Counted from the first letter of the stretch, positions 1 through 11,863 are shown. The stretch is 64,000 nucleotides of DNA from Dactylonectria macrodidyma (GCA_020744425.1 JAGMUV010000017.1:1240001-1304000), one strand, 5' to 3'. Notes: a model not told the origin generated them from the sequence alone. Numbers and translations are program-made.

Positions 1-2
1 AA

Positions 3-2477
3 GAAGCTGGGGATGAAGAGGATTCCGACGCATCCGGCCATGATGAAGCCAGCCCAGAGCTTCAGCGTGTCCCCCGAAGGAAGCAACCGCGACCAGGACG
101 CGGCAAAAAGGGCAAGAAAGGGAAGAAGAGCAAGAAGAAGCAGCCAGCGGCACCTGTCAAGGGGCCGGATCTGGCCGACGTACCTCTGGAAAGCTACAAG
201 ATTATTGAGGACACGGACGGCATAATCACAGACTACCTTCTTGCGACGTATGCCCTGGCCAAGGAATGGATCGACCTTCGCATGTTCTTGCAAGACACGT
301 GGAAGGAAGTCGCATACGGCAATCTAAACAGCGCCGTTGCCGGCGCCCTCTCCACGCTAGCCGTGGCCATGATTCAACGCGCCGAGCTCACCATTTTTGT
401 CGACTTCCCCGGGCATGACTCGTACGAAACTATCATGAACACGATCACACGAGGCGATCCCGAGAAGATGCAGGGTAACTTTGGCCTCAACCTCATCCAA
501 CTTAGCCCGGACGGCCAACGCGGGACAACGGTGCGAGAAACATATTTGGATGTCAAGGAACAGCTCCTTGTCAACACATATCAAGCCCTACTAGACTTTG
601 TCGTTGACTATCAGAAGACCCGAAGCGGTGCTCCGACCCGCGCCATGATGAAGGAGATCCGGGATTGGAACCCAGCCTTCAATCTCCAAAGAGCGACGCA
701 GGCAGAGAGACTCGCTTGGCGACGATCTTTCACCATCAATTGGCTTTATGATCTGGTTAATCTCTTCTCGTCAATCGTTACTCAGCGAAACACCATGAAG
801 GGGCAGCATTGGGTTTATGAGAATGTCGACTGGTCTCCTGACGGCCCATGGAACCAGCATCGCCGACTGTTTGGCTTGAACGAATTTGCCGGCGTCATCA
901 CCTCTCTCGCCATGCAGAAGCCTACCACGGATGTCCGCCACAGGATTCGTCCTCACCACGTCTTTCAGCTACAGTGCATAGTCGATTCGGTAGCAGTCTC
1001 TCGTGGTTGGTATTGCCATTTCATGCGTGGCCACTTGCTTGAGTCGCCGCCCAGGGGTTTTCGTCCAAGGCGCGACGTCGACCTCTTCCTTGACCGCGAG
1101 ACTAAGAACTTTGGCAAGGGATATCTTCAGGGAGTCTCAGTTCTAAATCAATTGTTGGAAAGAGATGCGCAGCTTCACGGGGAGCCTCATCGACACACGC
1201 AGAAAATCGAAGTATTGGACTTGATGCAGGATGACTTCATCAACTGGCTCGGTGAGACCAAGTACATGCACGGTTTGACCAACATTCCACCATCCCGATT
1301 CACCAACTCGAATGCGAACGGGCTCTGGGAACACAGCCCCTACCTGTGCGGCGTGGGTCTCATGGAGGGTCTCGAACTCGCCTACAACAGCAGCATTGCC
1401 GTCTGGGACATGATACACGAGCCTATCTTGTGCATGCATTTACATAACATGCTGGTTCAAAAAGGGTATATCAAGAAACCCGTGGGTCTCTATGCGAGCT
1501 TGGAACAGTTCTTTGCTACCGACTTCTTCGCGCAGGGGAAGCCTCCCACTTCGGATTTCTTCGAGGCTTTGCAAGCTCGTCTAAGTGAAGTCTCGAGTAA
1601 CAAAGCCCGGCGTGAGTTGATGCGGGCAAAGGAGGTGATACGGCAATCTCATAACATACATGAGATCTTGGGAAGCGGTACTAGGAGTTTCTTCAAAACG
1701 AAATCCCACTTGCAGCTTTATCGAGAGGCAAACTGGAACCCTGTACTGATTCCAGACTCCGAGATACACCCAGATTCTTACCTCGGTCTTGTTCGCATCC
1801 TCCAAACGAAACACTACATTGATCCTGTGACCGGGCAGACACGACTGGATGAGACCGATCTGGTCAGGAGGGCCAAGGAGAAGGGGATGGGTGACGAGGA
1901 ACTACTTAACATGTCGTCCGTGTTCGCACAAACAATCAAGCCCATGCAGGTCTCGCCAGACGTGCTCCAATGTCTACCCGACGGATTCGTACATAGGCCG
2001 CCGGCAGACTTGCAGAGCCGAATCCCTGGAAACGCCCACCCGACCAGCAGCCCCTCAGCACCCAGCCTCTCGAACAGAGACCTGCTCCAAATTTTACAAG
2101 GCGATATTTTCGGCGACGTGTGCGGTCGCAACCCCCTATCCAGTCTAAACTACAACTGGGCTGCCTGCACCATCTTCTCAGTCTTTATGCGCGTCGAAGA
2201 CCAGTTGCGTGAGCTGCGAAACCCGGTTTGGGTCAGGGCGTACGAGACGGACCGGCAGTGGGCGTCCATGAAGCGGGTGGGCCTGACCTATCTAGCCATG
2301 ATTGAAGAAGACGACGAGTGTCTGCGGGTCATGGCCGAAGTGTTTGAAAACCCGAGATCTGGGTTTATGGACCACACGTACTGGGAACTTGAAGTCATGG
2401 ACAGCGCTCAGAACAAGCCTACTAAGAAGGCACGTGAGGGAGATGATATACCTGACCTTGACTGCACGGTAATGTAG
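3..2477 (+). CDS. DUF6604-type protein, 5'-truncated
   Basis: The reading frame is already open at the window edge, so this is the C-terminal 824 codons of a longer protein whose start lies outside. The visible part begins with an acidic stretch, then a Lys/Gly-rich linker (about residues 25-45), then a segment around 'ITDYLLATYALAKEW' followed by 'AELTIFVDFPGH', which resembles the N-terminal DUF6604 domain of large uncharacterised fungal proteins. The remaining 550 residues are mostly helical with no motif I can name. The basic linker inside an otherwise ordinary domain is typical of that family. An internal ATG at 282 exists, but the homologous-looking sequence extends upstream of it, so it is not the true start. 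No introns are needed in the visible part. Function is unknown; such proteins are common in accessory regions of Sordariomycete genomes. The family call is from recall of conserved patterns. Confidence 0.75.
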   Translation, partial: EAGDEEDSDASGHDEASPELQRVPRRKQPRPGRGKKGKKGKKSKKKQPAAPVKGPDLADVPLESYKIIEDTDGIITDYLLATYALAKEWIDLRMFLQDTWKEVAYGNLNSAVAGALSTLAVAMIQRAELTIFVDFPGHDSYETIMNTITRGDPEKMQGNFGLNLIQLSPDGQRGTTVRETYLDVKEQLLVNTYQALLDFVVDYQKTRSGAPTRAMMKEIRDWNPAFNLQRATQAERLAWRRSFTINWLYDLVNLFSSIVTQRNTMKGQHWVYENVDWSPDGPWNQHRRLFGLNEFAGVITSLAMQKPTTDVRHRIRPHHVFQLQCIVDSVAVSRGWYCHFMRGHLLESPPRGFRPRRDVDLFLDRETKNFGKGYLQGVSVLNQLLERDAQLHGEPHRHTQKIEVLDLMQDDFINWLGETKYMHGLTNIPPSRFTNSNANGLWEHSPYLCGVGLMEGLELAYNSSIAVWDMIHEPILCMHLHNMLVQKGYIKKPVGLYASLEQFFATDFFAQGKPPTSDFFEALQARLSEVSSNKARRELMRAKEVIRQSHNIHEILGSGTRSFFKTKSHLQLYREANWNPVLIPDSEIHPDSYLGLVRILQTKHYIDPVTGQTRLDETDLVRRAKEKGMGDEELLNMSSVFAQTIKPMQVSPDVLQCLPDGFVHRPPADLQSRIPGNAHPTSSPSAPSLSNRDLLQILQGDIFGDVCGRNPLSSLNYNWAACTIFSVFMRVEDQLRELRNPVWVRAYETDRQWASMKRVGLTYLAMIEEDDECLRVMAEVFENPRSGFMDHTYWELEVMDSAQNKPTKKAREGDDIPDLDCTVM

Positions 2478-3006
2478 CGTGACTTCTGATTTGCGCGTCG
2501 GATATCAAGGCGTGTTTGGACGGGCACAAGCCGTGTGATATTTGTGTCCCCCAGTGCATTTGACGCCTCATAATGCACTAACTCCTTCTCGAGAATATTG
2601 GTAATGTCTTACCCAAAATGAGGTGGCATATTCTCGGCAGAGTTTGTGACATCGAATGACTAGGTAGGACGGGAGGCGGCAATATCTGGTGGATCTTCAA
2701 CGTGGTATACTTTTCCTATTTCTCGTGGCGTCCCTTGAGATGAACGGGTTCGGATAGTCAGACTAAGATATCTAGGATTGGTTCCACTGACTCGTTTGCT
2801 TTGCTCAAAGTCATATAAACCCATCTACATCTTTGGTGCCAGGATTGGTACTTGACTTTACCGTCGACACTGGGGTATTGCATCGGACCAGTGACGGATT
2901 CCTACGCCTCCTCATTTTCCACATCCATCATACATCGTTCCCACTTGCTACCACTGATCTTACTTAAAGATTAGTGGTCCAGTATGCAAAAGAGTCCAAA
3001 AAAAAA
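2478..3006. other. intergenic, no gene seen
   Basis: Spacer between the DUF6604-type stop codon and the first 5S rRNA gene. It holds no convincing reading frame or repeat. Confidence 0.5.
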
Positions 3007-3125
3007 ACATACAACAGCGAGGATTCCCCGGTCGTCACCGACCCGAGTACTAATTCGCCGCTTCTCAGCTTGACTAAGGGAGAGCGGACGGGATCCCGTA
3101 TTTTCTGAGAGCTGTGGTCGTATGT
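3007..3125 (-). rRNA. 5S rRNA gene, copy 1 (variant type)
   Basis: A 119-nt sequence on the minus strand starts ACATACGACC and ends TGTTGTATGT, so the two ends pair as helix I. It is followed directly by a T run (the A run at 2999-3007 on the plus strand), the RNA polymerase III terminator. Helix II/III sequences GCTCTCAG and CTGAGAAGC pair with the usual bulged A, and the loop E/helix IV region GGTCGGTGACGACC is present. This copy shares the helix II variant of the copies at 3203 and 40960, but its 3' part (CCTCGCTG) matches the copy at 22795, so it looks like a mosaic. Dispersed 5S genes are normal in Pezizomycotina. Confidence 0.93.
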
Positions 3126-3202
3126 GATACTCAGTGAATCGGAACAGGCCCAAGAGGGTAGCTGAATGGAGATCTCAACAAAAGAGGCACGAGGAGCAAA
3201 AA

Positions 3203-3321
3203 ACATACAACAGTGGGGATTCCCCGGTCGTCACCGACCCGAGTACTAATCCACCGCTTCTCAGCTTGACTAAGGGAGAGCGGACGGGATCCCGTATTTT
3301 CTAAGAGCTATGGTCGTATGT
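3203..3321 (-). rRNA. 5S rRNA gene, copy 2 (variant type)
   Basis: A 119-nt minus-strand copy with the same paired ends and a short T run (A run at 3198-3203). It is identical across its length to the copy at 40960-41078. It lies only 77 bp upstream, in its own transcription direction, of copy 1; the spacer shows no obvious duplication of the flanks. Helix II carries a G.U pair where copy 1 has G-C. Confidence 0.93.
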
Positions 3322-3657
3322 GCTTGGAGGTGATGCAAACTTGGCTCATGGTGGCCGGCTTCGCTCCGTAGCTCGTACCAGATTGCCCACGTCTAGAGCG
3401 CCGTCGAAAATTTGTTTTGGGGGGGAACGATAGCGCTGCAGATGTACCCATCAGCAACGGCATTGCCTGATGAGTATGCTAAGGCTTGAGGCTGATTAGT
3501 ATTTGCACTAACCTGGATGTATGTGAGGAGAGAAATGGTGTGTGTGTTTGAGTGTGACTGATTCGGACATGTAACTTCAGAAACGTGTAACTGACTTAAC
3601 AATCGCACAATACGTACTTTTGCCAGTCGAAAGTTCAATATAATATGACTCATTAAA
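3322..3657. other. intergenic, no gene seen
   Basis: The 5' flank of 5S copy 2. A G run at about 3419-3425 is the only low-complexity feature; no gene is seen. Confidence 0.45.
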
Positions 3658-4081
3658 CTATACGTCGGCGATTCCTCCTCCGCATTGCTCTTGCTTGGCC
3701 CCTAGAAGTCCCAGACCGACGATGACCTGGTGTTCGGTCAACAACCTCAATGCCCACCCATGATTCCTCGGCCCAGTTCCTTTCCATGTATCTCTAGTCC
3801 AACCCAGCACTATAAAGAATGAATTTAATGACTGTGTCGCCCATTGAAGACGCAACTGATTCCAACCAACGCGTGGCTAGGAACCTGTTGTTTTCTGTAC
3901 CGCGTGACAGAATATCAGCGTCAAGGGCAATGAAGGCTCGAGGCATGCCTTTGACTGCCCTCTGCAGGAGATTTGACCAATCTTTCTCCCCAGAGACATC
4001 TCGAAGATTTTCGATCGTGATGGGGTGGCTCCTTCGATCTATGGCGGTGGGATTCACTTGCAGAGTGTGGGCAACGAGCAT
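3658..4081 (-). pseudogene. possible decayed STAND/NTPase-like fragment
   Basis: The minus strand shows about 95 residues (4081 to 3794) with 'TIENLRDVSGEKDW', 'LLQRAVKGMP', 'AFIALDADIL' and 'DTVIKFILYSAGLD'. This reads like the nucleotide-binding core of a fungal STAND/NACHT-type protein, with 'FIALDADIL' resembling a hydrophobic beta strand ending in an acidic Walker B. The frame is closed by a TGA just upstream of the first Met. Related-looking sequence continues in another frame upstream (to about 4150) and downstream (to about 3658), so it appears to be a frameshifted remnant rather than a complete gene. It could instead be a chance open frame. Confidence 0.33.
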
Positions 4082-4154
4082 ACGATGTCCACCTTCGACA
4101 GGTCATTCTCCAAATGGTTTTCGAAGCGCAACGCCCATGCAATCGGCGATTTAG

Positions 4155-4687
4155 ACTCGCAAATGACCTAAATTAGGTCAACCATAAAGTCTTTTGCTAA
4201 TGGAGAATTTACGGTGTTCGCAATGACGAAAGACCTATATATCCAGCTAAAACGCCGTCCATCATTAAGCGCCACGAAATAGGGTTTAGGAAGGTCGGGT
4301 CTCGATGCATCGGTACCCGATGTATTGGTACGTACCTTTGTCCCTAGGTTGGTTTGGATGGACCGCCTGCGTGTGCTTACAGAGAATATCGAGACATGTC
4401 GGGGGCCCTTATAGGCTACGACTAGTCGGCTTCTAACTTACATAGTCACCTAGTCCGAGCTGAACAAACCCCCACACCCCAAAGTACGTAACTGCCGAGG
4501 GAGGAGAGATCTTCGCCCATAAATGGTGGGTGCCTCTACCCGCAATGCTAAGGCAGCGTAAAAGCGAAGCCGGACAAGGATCCATTTCCTAGCCATCGCT
4601 GTTAATCCATCAAAGAACATCTTTTTTAGTTTCTATTCAACGCCCGCTACTAATTGCGGCAGTCTAGAACAAGGCCCTCCCGCCACC
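4155..4687. other. intergenic, promoter region of the ankyrin NLR
   Basis: Contains no coding sequence that I can support. It ends with the start context cgccaccATGG of the next gene. The segment probably holds that gene's promoter and 5' leader, but no specific element is recognised. Confidence 0.4.
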
Positions 4688-7600
4688 ATGGACCCTCTCA
4701 GCGCAGCAGTGAACATCATGACCGTCCTGCAACTTGCAAGTAAGGTAGTGCGTTATCTAAACTCGGTCAAGGACGCGCCGAAGGAGCGCGAAAATGTCTT
4801 CAGGGAGATTAGCAGCATCACCGGCGTTTTGTTCCTGGTGAAGGACCAAGCCGAACGAGAGAGCACGCCACCCAGCTCCCTTCGGTCCTTGAGCGTGCCG
4901 AAAGGGCCACTGGAACAGTTCCAAACTGCGCTAGAGGCATTGGCCTCCAAGTTCTCCCCGGTGGGAGCACTGAAGAAGCTCGGGCGGGTATTGACCTGGC
5001 CCTTCGATAAGGGAGAGATAGCTAGCATCTTGCAATCGTTGGAGCGACTGAAGACCTACTTCATCCTCGCCCTCCAATCGGATCATTTGTATGGGCCGCC
5101 AGAACATGCGCGTTGTTAGATCTTGTCGCTGAATCTATGAACAAGCGACCTGTCTAAGACGACAAAATCTACTATTGACAAGCTGTCTGACGCAGTTGAG
5201 TGGCTGCGGCTGGCTCAAGACGGTAAAGAACTATCCTATCGCCTCGTGGTGAGCTGAGTAGTGACTGACAACGTGGACGTTTCAGGGGAAGAATGCCGTC
5301 GCATCTTGGACTGGCTGTCAGCTACAGACATGGATCAGAAACAGCAAGACATGTTCTCCTTGCGCCAGGAGGGCACGTGCTCCTGGTTCTTGCAGTCGAG
5401 AGAGTTCATCGGCTGGCTAGAGGAGGACGAGGTTGATTCTCTTCTCTGGTGCCCGGGGGATCGTGAGTTGTGTGTCAACGTCGGACCCCCTTTTTCGTCG
5501 CTAATATGGTCGCACGCACAGCCGGCGCGGGGAAGACAGTCATGACGTGAGCGGGTGTTCCCTCCCGTGCAACTTCACCGCGGCGAGAGCGATGAGCTAA
5601 TTCAAGAGGCAGTTCGGTGGCGGTTGAGCACGTTAGAGCCAGCTTCGAAAACGAAGAGGCGGGTGTCGCCTTTGCCTACTGCCACTACAACGACCCCGAC
5701 GCGAATACGGGCAGCTCCATCGTCGCCAGCCTGGTGAGGCAACTAGCCATGCGAGGCAACAGGCTGCATCGCAAGGTCGACGAGCTCTTCCGCAAGCTGA
5801 CGAGGGGCAACAGGTCGACAAGGCCCAGCCCAAAGGAGCTGCAAAGCCTCCTCCTGTCGCTCGCCTCGAGCTTCGACAAAACGTACGTGCTGGTCGACGG
5901 AATTGATGAATGCGAGAAGAGAGACAGGCCCATGCTCCTGTCAACGCTGAAGGACCTAGCAAATCTGAGGGGTGGCCGCGTCCGTGTCTTGGCGACCAGC
6001 CGCCCGCACGCGCAGGACATCCAGCAGGCGTTCAAATCCTTTGCGCGTCTGGATATTGTGGCAACAGAGATGGACATTGAGGTGTTTGTCAGACACGAAT
6101 TAGAGAGCAACGATGAGTTCCTTGACCTGGTTGGGGCGGATGAGGAAACCACGCTCCAAGAGAGGATCGTTTCCACAACCGCAAGCCAAGCGTCTGGGAT
6201 GTGAGTTGAATTCGACAGCCACTCCACGATGTTGCTGACCAAGTCGGCCAACGAATTAGGTTCCTCATGGCGGTGTTGCAGATGGAGCGCATCCGCGTCT
6301 CGGACAGCGTCAAGGAAGTCAACGACGCCCTCGTCAGCATTCCGACGGACCTCTTCGACATGTACGCCGAGAGCCTCGAGAGGATGGCCAAGCAGCCCGC
6401 AACACGATACGAGCGGGGTTTGAGGGTTCTGGCCTGGGTTTCTCGGGCCAAGCGGCCCCTGCTGGTGGACGAGCTCCTCGACGCCCTCTTGGTCGAAGAC
6501 GCAGACGAGGCCAAGCCGCCTCCGCGGCAGCTGGACAAGACGGGATTAGTGAAGCCCAAGGTCATCGTTGACGTGTGCGCCGGCCTCGTGGCCATCGATC
6601 CCAACAGCAAGGTAGTCCGGCTAGTGCACGCCACTGCCCAGGAATACCTCGACCAGCTCGACGGCAACCGCTTTTCTCTGGCCGATGAGAACATTTCTAG
6701 GGCTTGTCTGACCTACCTAGCGTTGGACGAATTTGCCCAAGGCCCCAGCCCGTCCGACGAGGAGCTGGAACGCAGACTCGGCGAGTTCCCCTTTCTCGAC
6801 TACTCGGCTCGGTTCTGGGGCCGCCATCTGCACAAGGCAGGAAGCAACCGCCTGCAGGCCGCGGCTCTGGCGCTGTTCGAAAACGAGACGCGTATCATGT
6901 CCATCAACCAGGTGTCCCACTTGTCGAGGTTCCGGTTCCCAGACTACAGCCAACTGTATCCCAGACAAGTCAACCCGCTGCAGATAGCCGCACACTTTGG
7001 GCTGTACGAACTTGCCAAGACGCTGGCTGTCGGCGGCAGCGCAGCGGACCTCGAGGCGAAGGACAGCTTCGGTTGGACGGCGCTCCACCGAGCCACCGAG
7101 AACGGTCACGTCGACATGGTACGGCTCCTCTTGGAGAAGGGCTGCGACGCCAACAGTGCGGCCCAGTTCGGCGGCACCGCGTTGCACAGGGCGGCCAAGA
7201 ACGGCCACGCGGACGTCGCGCGGCTGCTCCTCGACGCCGCCGCGCGGATCGACGCCGAGGACAACTATGGAGGGACGCCGCTGCACCGCGCGGCGAGGCA
7301 TGGACGCGAGGCGGTCGCCAGGTTGCTGCTCAGCTGGGGCGCGGACGCCAACCGGCCGTACAATTTTGAAGCGACGCTGCGGCTCATGATGGAGAACGGC
7401 ACCATCACGTCACAGGTCGTGTCCGACAGCTTCCAAGGCCTCGCCCACTGGGAGGCCAAGGACGAAGCCGTCTTGCGGATCGAGGCGGAGCTCGCGGCCA
7501 GGGAGCGTCTCAGGGGGGGTACCGCGCTGCACGAGGCGGCCGGCGTCGGAGGAGCCGGCACCGGTCTGGTACGGCTGCTGCTGGAGGAGGGAGGCGCCGA

Positions 7601-10600
7601 TATGGGCGCCGTGGACAACTTTGGTGGCACGGCGCTGCATCGGGCGGCCAGAAACGGGCACGAGGCTGTCATGGATGTGCTCTTGGACAGGGGCGCGTCC
7701 ATAGACAGCGGCTGCCACTACGGAACGCTGGCCAGGGAGTTGATCTCGATGACGTCGGAGCACATCAACAACGGAAACGTCTACCGCTGGACACCGGACG
7801 AGTTCCAGTTCGATGCCATGCTCGGGGCCACGGCCCTGCACGAAGCTGCGACCAACGGGCACGAAAATGCGGTGCGCCTCCTCCTAGCTCGAGGGGCCGA
7901 TCCGAACCTGTCAGGAGCCTACGGTGATAGCCCCTTGCAGGGGGCGGCCAGGAACGGACACGCCAATGTCGTGGGGATGCTGCTGGACGGCGGGGCAAAC
8001 GTCGACCAGTCCGGGCAGATGTCGATGAACAGGGTCGAGGGCACTGCTCTGCACGAAGCGGCCGAGAACGGGCACGAGGCCGTCGTCATGCTCCTGCTCA
8101 AAGCGGGCGCCAACGCAAACCAGGAGAGAGGCGTCGACGAGATCACGCCGCTGTGCCTGGCCGCGAAGGGAGGGCACCACGGAGTGGCTGGTCTGCTCCT
8201 CGACTGGGGGGCCGAGGTCGGCTGGAAGAGCGAGAGTACGGGCTACACGGCACTCTGCGTCGCCGCGGAAACAGGAGATGCTGCCATGGTGCAGCTGCTG
8301 CTGGACCGGGGATCCGATCAGGTCGCGGGAGCGAGTCCCTTGGGGGGAACAATGCGCTCGTTGCTGGGGCATGACGATGGCGAGGGCGGACCGTTCACGC
8401 CGCTGTGGCTGGCGGTGGTCAAAGGCCACGCCGAGGTAGCGAAGCTGCTTCTGCTGCACCATGGGGCAGATTTGAACTGGAGAGGGGACGATATTTACTC
8501 TCCACTGACGGTGTTATACGCCGCGATTAGGGCAGGAAGTTTGGCAACGGTTGAGGAGCTGCTCGCCAAGGGGGCCGACCCGAACGCCGAGTCAAAGGGC
8601 TCTCCAACCTTGCATGGAGCAATCGAGGCGCTGTCCTCTGCCGTCGACAAGATGGCGAAACAATCCCAGCGAAACAGCAGCGAAACGCTGGAGCCGGAGT
8701 CTGCAAAGGAAGCTGACGTCGTGTGCCGGGAGCGTGAGGCCATCGTGCATTCACTCATACGGGCGGGAGCAGACGTCTCCAGCCCATGTTCCTGGGCCGA
8801 GAAGACGGCGCTGCATGTCGCTTCAAGGGGCGGTCACGAGCGGATAGCAGCGTTGCTACTGGCAAACGGGGCCGACATCAACGCAACTGACTCGGCAGAG
8901 GAGACACCGCTATCTGGCGCCGCAAGACAGGGCCATGTGTCGATGTTGCGGCTGCTCCTAGATGCCGGAGCGCGCGTCGACACCGGGGTAAGCCCTCTGT
9001 ACGGCGCCGCATGGGGCGGCAGCGAAGAAGCGGCGCAGACACTGCTCGACAACGGGGCCGAGGTCAGCGAGTCCAGTGGCATCAGGCCTAAGGTTCTGGT
9101 CATGGCGGCCGGCAAGGGACTCGAGAGCATCGTCCAGGCCCTTATAGATGCCGGAGAGGACGTTGAGGCTGTGGACGACGGCGACACAGCCCTGGTCAGA
9201 GCGGCCGGGGCTGGCCACGAGCCGGTGGTTCGTCTCCTATCGGAGCGCGGCGCGCAGCTGGAGACGCCGGAGAAGAATACGGAAAGGACGCCGGTCTTGT
9301 TGGCGGCGATCGGGGGTCACGAGTCGGCGGCGCAGATTCTCCTGGGAATGGGCGCCAGGCCAGACCAGACGGACAAGCAGACGGGCCGCAGCCTACTCTC
9401 GTGGGCAGCGGGGCAGGGCATGAAGACAGTAGTGGGACAGCTCGTCGACCGCGGTATCTGCGTGGATGCCGAGGACGCGAGCGGACGCACGCCAGTCTCG
9501 TGGGCGGCCGACAATGGGCACGATGCCGTGGTTCGCCTCCTGCTCGAGAAGGGAGCGAAGCCAGACGGCAACATCCAGGACGGCCGCTTGACCGCGGTGT
9601 GCCTGGCGGCCAGCAGAGGACACGTCGCCGTGGTGCGGCTGCTCGCCGACGCGGGGGCTGACGTTGCCGGCAAGGGTGTCGAGGATAAGGATGGCTCCTC
9701 GCCCCTCGTGCTCGCGGTCAAGGAACGACGGACAGAAGTCGTCCGAGAGCTTCTGCTTTTGCTTCTGCACAAGGACGCCGGTGCAGGCCATGAGTCTTTA
9801 GATGATGGTTCTAGTCAGCCAGTAGTGCCAGTGCCAGTGCTACCTGTGCGTCCAGGTCACGACGGAGAGTACGAAACGGCGCAAGCTCTTCTTGAAGCCC
9901 GTGTCGGCCCTGCAAAGCTCTGGCTCCTTTCTGTGGCGCTTGCCGTGGCCGTGGAAAGCCATCAACTAGATATCATCCGGTTGCTGCTTAACAGTGGTGC
10001 CTCCCTGGATGCTGCACCAGGAGTCGGCATCGAACCGCTCGTTCTCTCCGCTCGCGCGGGAGATGAGGAGATTGTCAAGGCACTGCTAGACGCGGGAGCG
10101 GGGGCGTGCAGCAATATTGCGGCGGCGCTGCACGCTGCGCTCCAACAAGGGCGGCTGGCGGTGGCTCGCCGCCTGCTCCCCCTGCTGGAGGGCGCGGCTG
10201 ATACACGGGAAGAAGCAGAAGGCCGGACGCTGCTGGGACGAGCGGCAGAGAAAGGATACGAAGACGTGGTTCGGCCGCTCCTCGAACTGGGTGCGGACCC
10301 CGACACCAAAGACTCTGTCTCGGGCCGGACTGCGCTCTCCTACGCCGCCGAGCAGGGCCACCTGAGGATCGTCGAGCTTCTGCTGAAGCAGATGAAGGGA
10401 GCAGCGGAATCCTCGCACGTGGTGAAGATGCTCGCTCCGGGCCTGTGGTATGAGCGCATTGCCAAGTTGCTCGCCGAGGTCGGGTCTGCGCGAGACGTTG
10501 CAGAGGTCAGCGACGGGCGATTCCTAGCGACCACATCTGGCTTGGGCTACGAGAGAGTCGTTCGGCTCCTGCTCGACAAGGGCGTCGACCCAAATCTCGA

Positions 10601-11252
10601 GACCGAGGGATATCGGCCCATCCACCGCGCCGCCACAGGAGGAAAACTGCCCGTGGTCCGGCTGCTGCTAGAACGCGGGGCCGACCCGGATGCGCGCAAC
10701 GGCAACTACGGCCAGAGCGCGCTCTCGTCGGCGGCCGAGTTCGGGTTCGACTCCATCGTCGGGCTGCTGCTCGAAAACAAGGCCGACACCGACTCCCGAG
10801 ACGCCCGCGACGGCTCGACGCCCCTGCACTGGGCCGCCAAGAAGGGCTGCTGGGGCGCCGCCCGACTGCTGTTGGAACACGGCGCCCGGACCGACGCCTT
10901 GACCGACGATGGCCGGACGCCGCTCCTGGTTGCGGCCAGCCACGGAAACGGAGCCGTAGCCAAGCTGCTCTTGGATCGCGGCGCCGACCTCCGGAGCCGG
11001 GGCGCCAACCGCCGGACCGCACTCCACCTCGCCGCCGTCGGCGGGTTCCTAGCCCTGGCCGGCATCCTGCTGGACAGCTGCTGCGGCAACGACGACGGCG
11101 GCGGCGGCGACATCGCTCAGCTAACCGACGACGACGGGAAGACGCCGCTCGACCTGGCGAGGACCAACGGCCATGAGACGCTGGCTAAGCTCCTGGAAGC
11201 ACATCTTGGCGGCCGCCGTGGCAGTGGCAGCACCAGCACTGGTGGTACTTAA
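4688..11252 (+). CDS. SesA/HeLo-like NACHT ankyrin-repeat protein (NLR type)
   Basis: Six exons give an uninterrupted 2086-residue protein: 4688..5088, 5146..5222, 5286..5462, 5522..5546, 5613..6200 and 6260..11252. All phases match, and the P-loop is rebuilt only across introns 3 and 4. Residues 1-130 ('MDPLSAAVNIMTVLQLASK') resemble the SesA/HeLo-like N-terminal domain of fungal STAND proteins. NACHT follows: Walker A GDPGAGKT near residue 218, Walker B YVLVDGIDEC near 316, then a winged-helix-like segment ending 'VRLVHATAQEYL'. About 34 ankyrin repeats fill residues 690-2070. Introns 2-5 end in YAG; intron 1 (5089-5145) needs an AAG acceptor, so that junction is least certain. Such proteins act as intracellular sensors that oligomerise on ligand binding, and in fungi several trigger incompatibility cell death. 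The specific role here is inferred from architecture only. The gene is GC-rich with no RIP-type stops. Confidence 0.9.
7060..11212 (+). repeat. ankyrin repeat array (about 34 units)
   Basis: Coding tandem repeats of about 33 residues with the consensus G-x-T-A/P-L-H-x-A-A-x-x-G-H-x-x-V-V-x-L-L-L-x-x-G-A-D. The array is interrupted by non-repeat insertions near 7365-7510, 7710-7820, 8610-8760 and 9780-9900. Units are diverged from each other, which suggests an old array, in contrast to the more uniform array at 17140-18080. Confidence 0.85.
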
Positions 11253-11863
11253 TTACTCTAGTATCTTCTCCAAGCAGTGGTGGCCTTCTCAGGGGTGCCT
11301 TGAGGCAGGCGTCTGACTGGTTCATAAAGTCATGCTTTCCTATACCATCATCGGAAAAGACCAATCGCGCATGGGCAAACATGCTGGGGGTGAGTCCCTC
11401 CGTCTCATCAATGCGCCTCTCCGTCACTTTGACGACACATGGCGCTATTTCTACCGTGAAATGGACCGCCAAGTCATGTTGCGAAAACACGGGACGACGC
11501 CAATGTCGATGAGCTTACTGACCAGTGGACGTGACTAGTGGGCGTGAGATAAGAAAACCCGGTAGGGTATGACAGGACAGGTTGCGTGTTGAGAGCGTTT
11601 CATACGAAATGGGGCTGTAGAGCCATCAGTAAGGGTATGCTTGTGAGTATGGGTGTTAACATGCTACCGCAAAAGCCCGCTTAACAGCCTCGAACTATAA
11701 GACAAGAAACGGGAGAGTTTAGTCTGAACGAAGGAATCTCCACTTGGAGTCATCGTTGTATTCAAGACACAGGAACTTATTAAACTGTCATACTAAATCA
11801 GAGCTAATTATGCATAATCTACATCTTAGCGTCAATTATAAAGACAGCAGATAAGTTGAGCTC
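11253..11863. other. intergenic, no gene seen
   Basis: The 3' flank of the ankyrin NLR. It becomes AT-rich towards the MITE. Small open frames at 11300-11540 lack any recognisable similarity and are not supported. Confidence 0.45.

Noticed and set aside
2964..3206. Minus-strand reading frames of 60-80 codons
   Set aside because: They lie over a 5S rRNA gene and its flank; the conserved signal is RNA, not protein.
7060..11212. Ankyrin array as a CRISPR-like or minisatellite repeat
   Set aside because: The repetition is at protein level with codon-phase periodicity inside one long exon.
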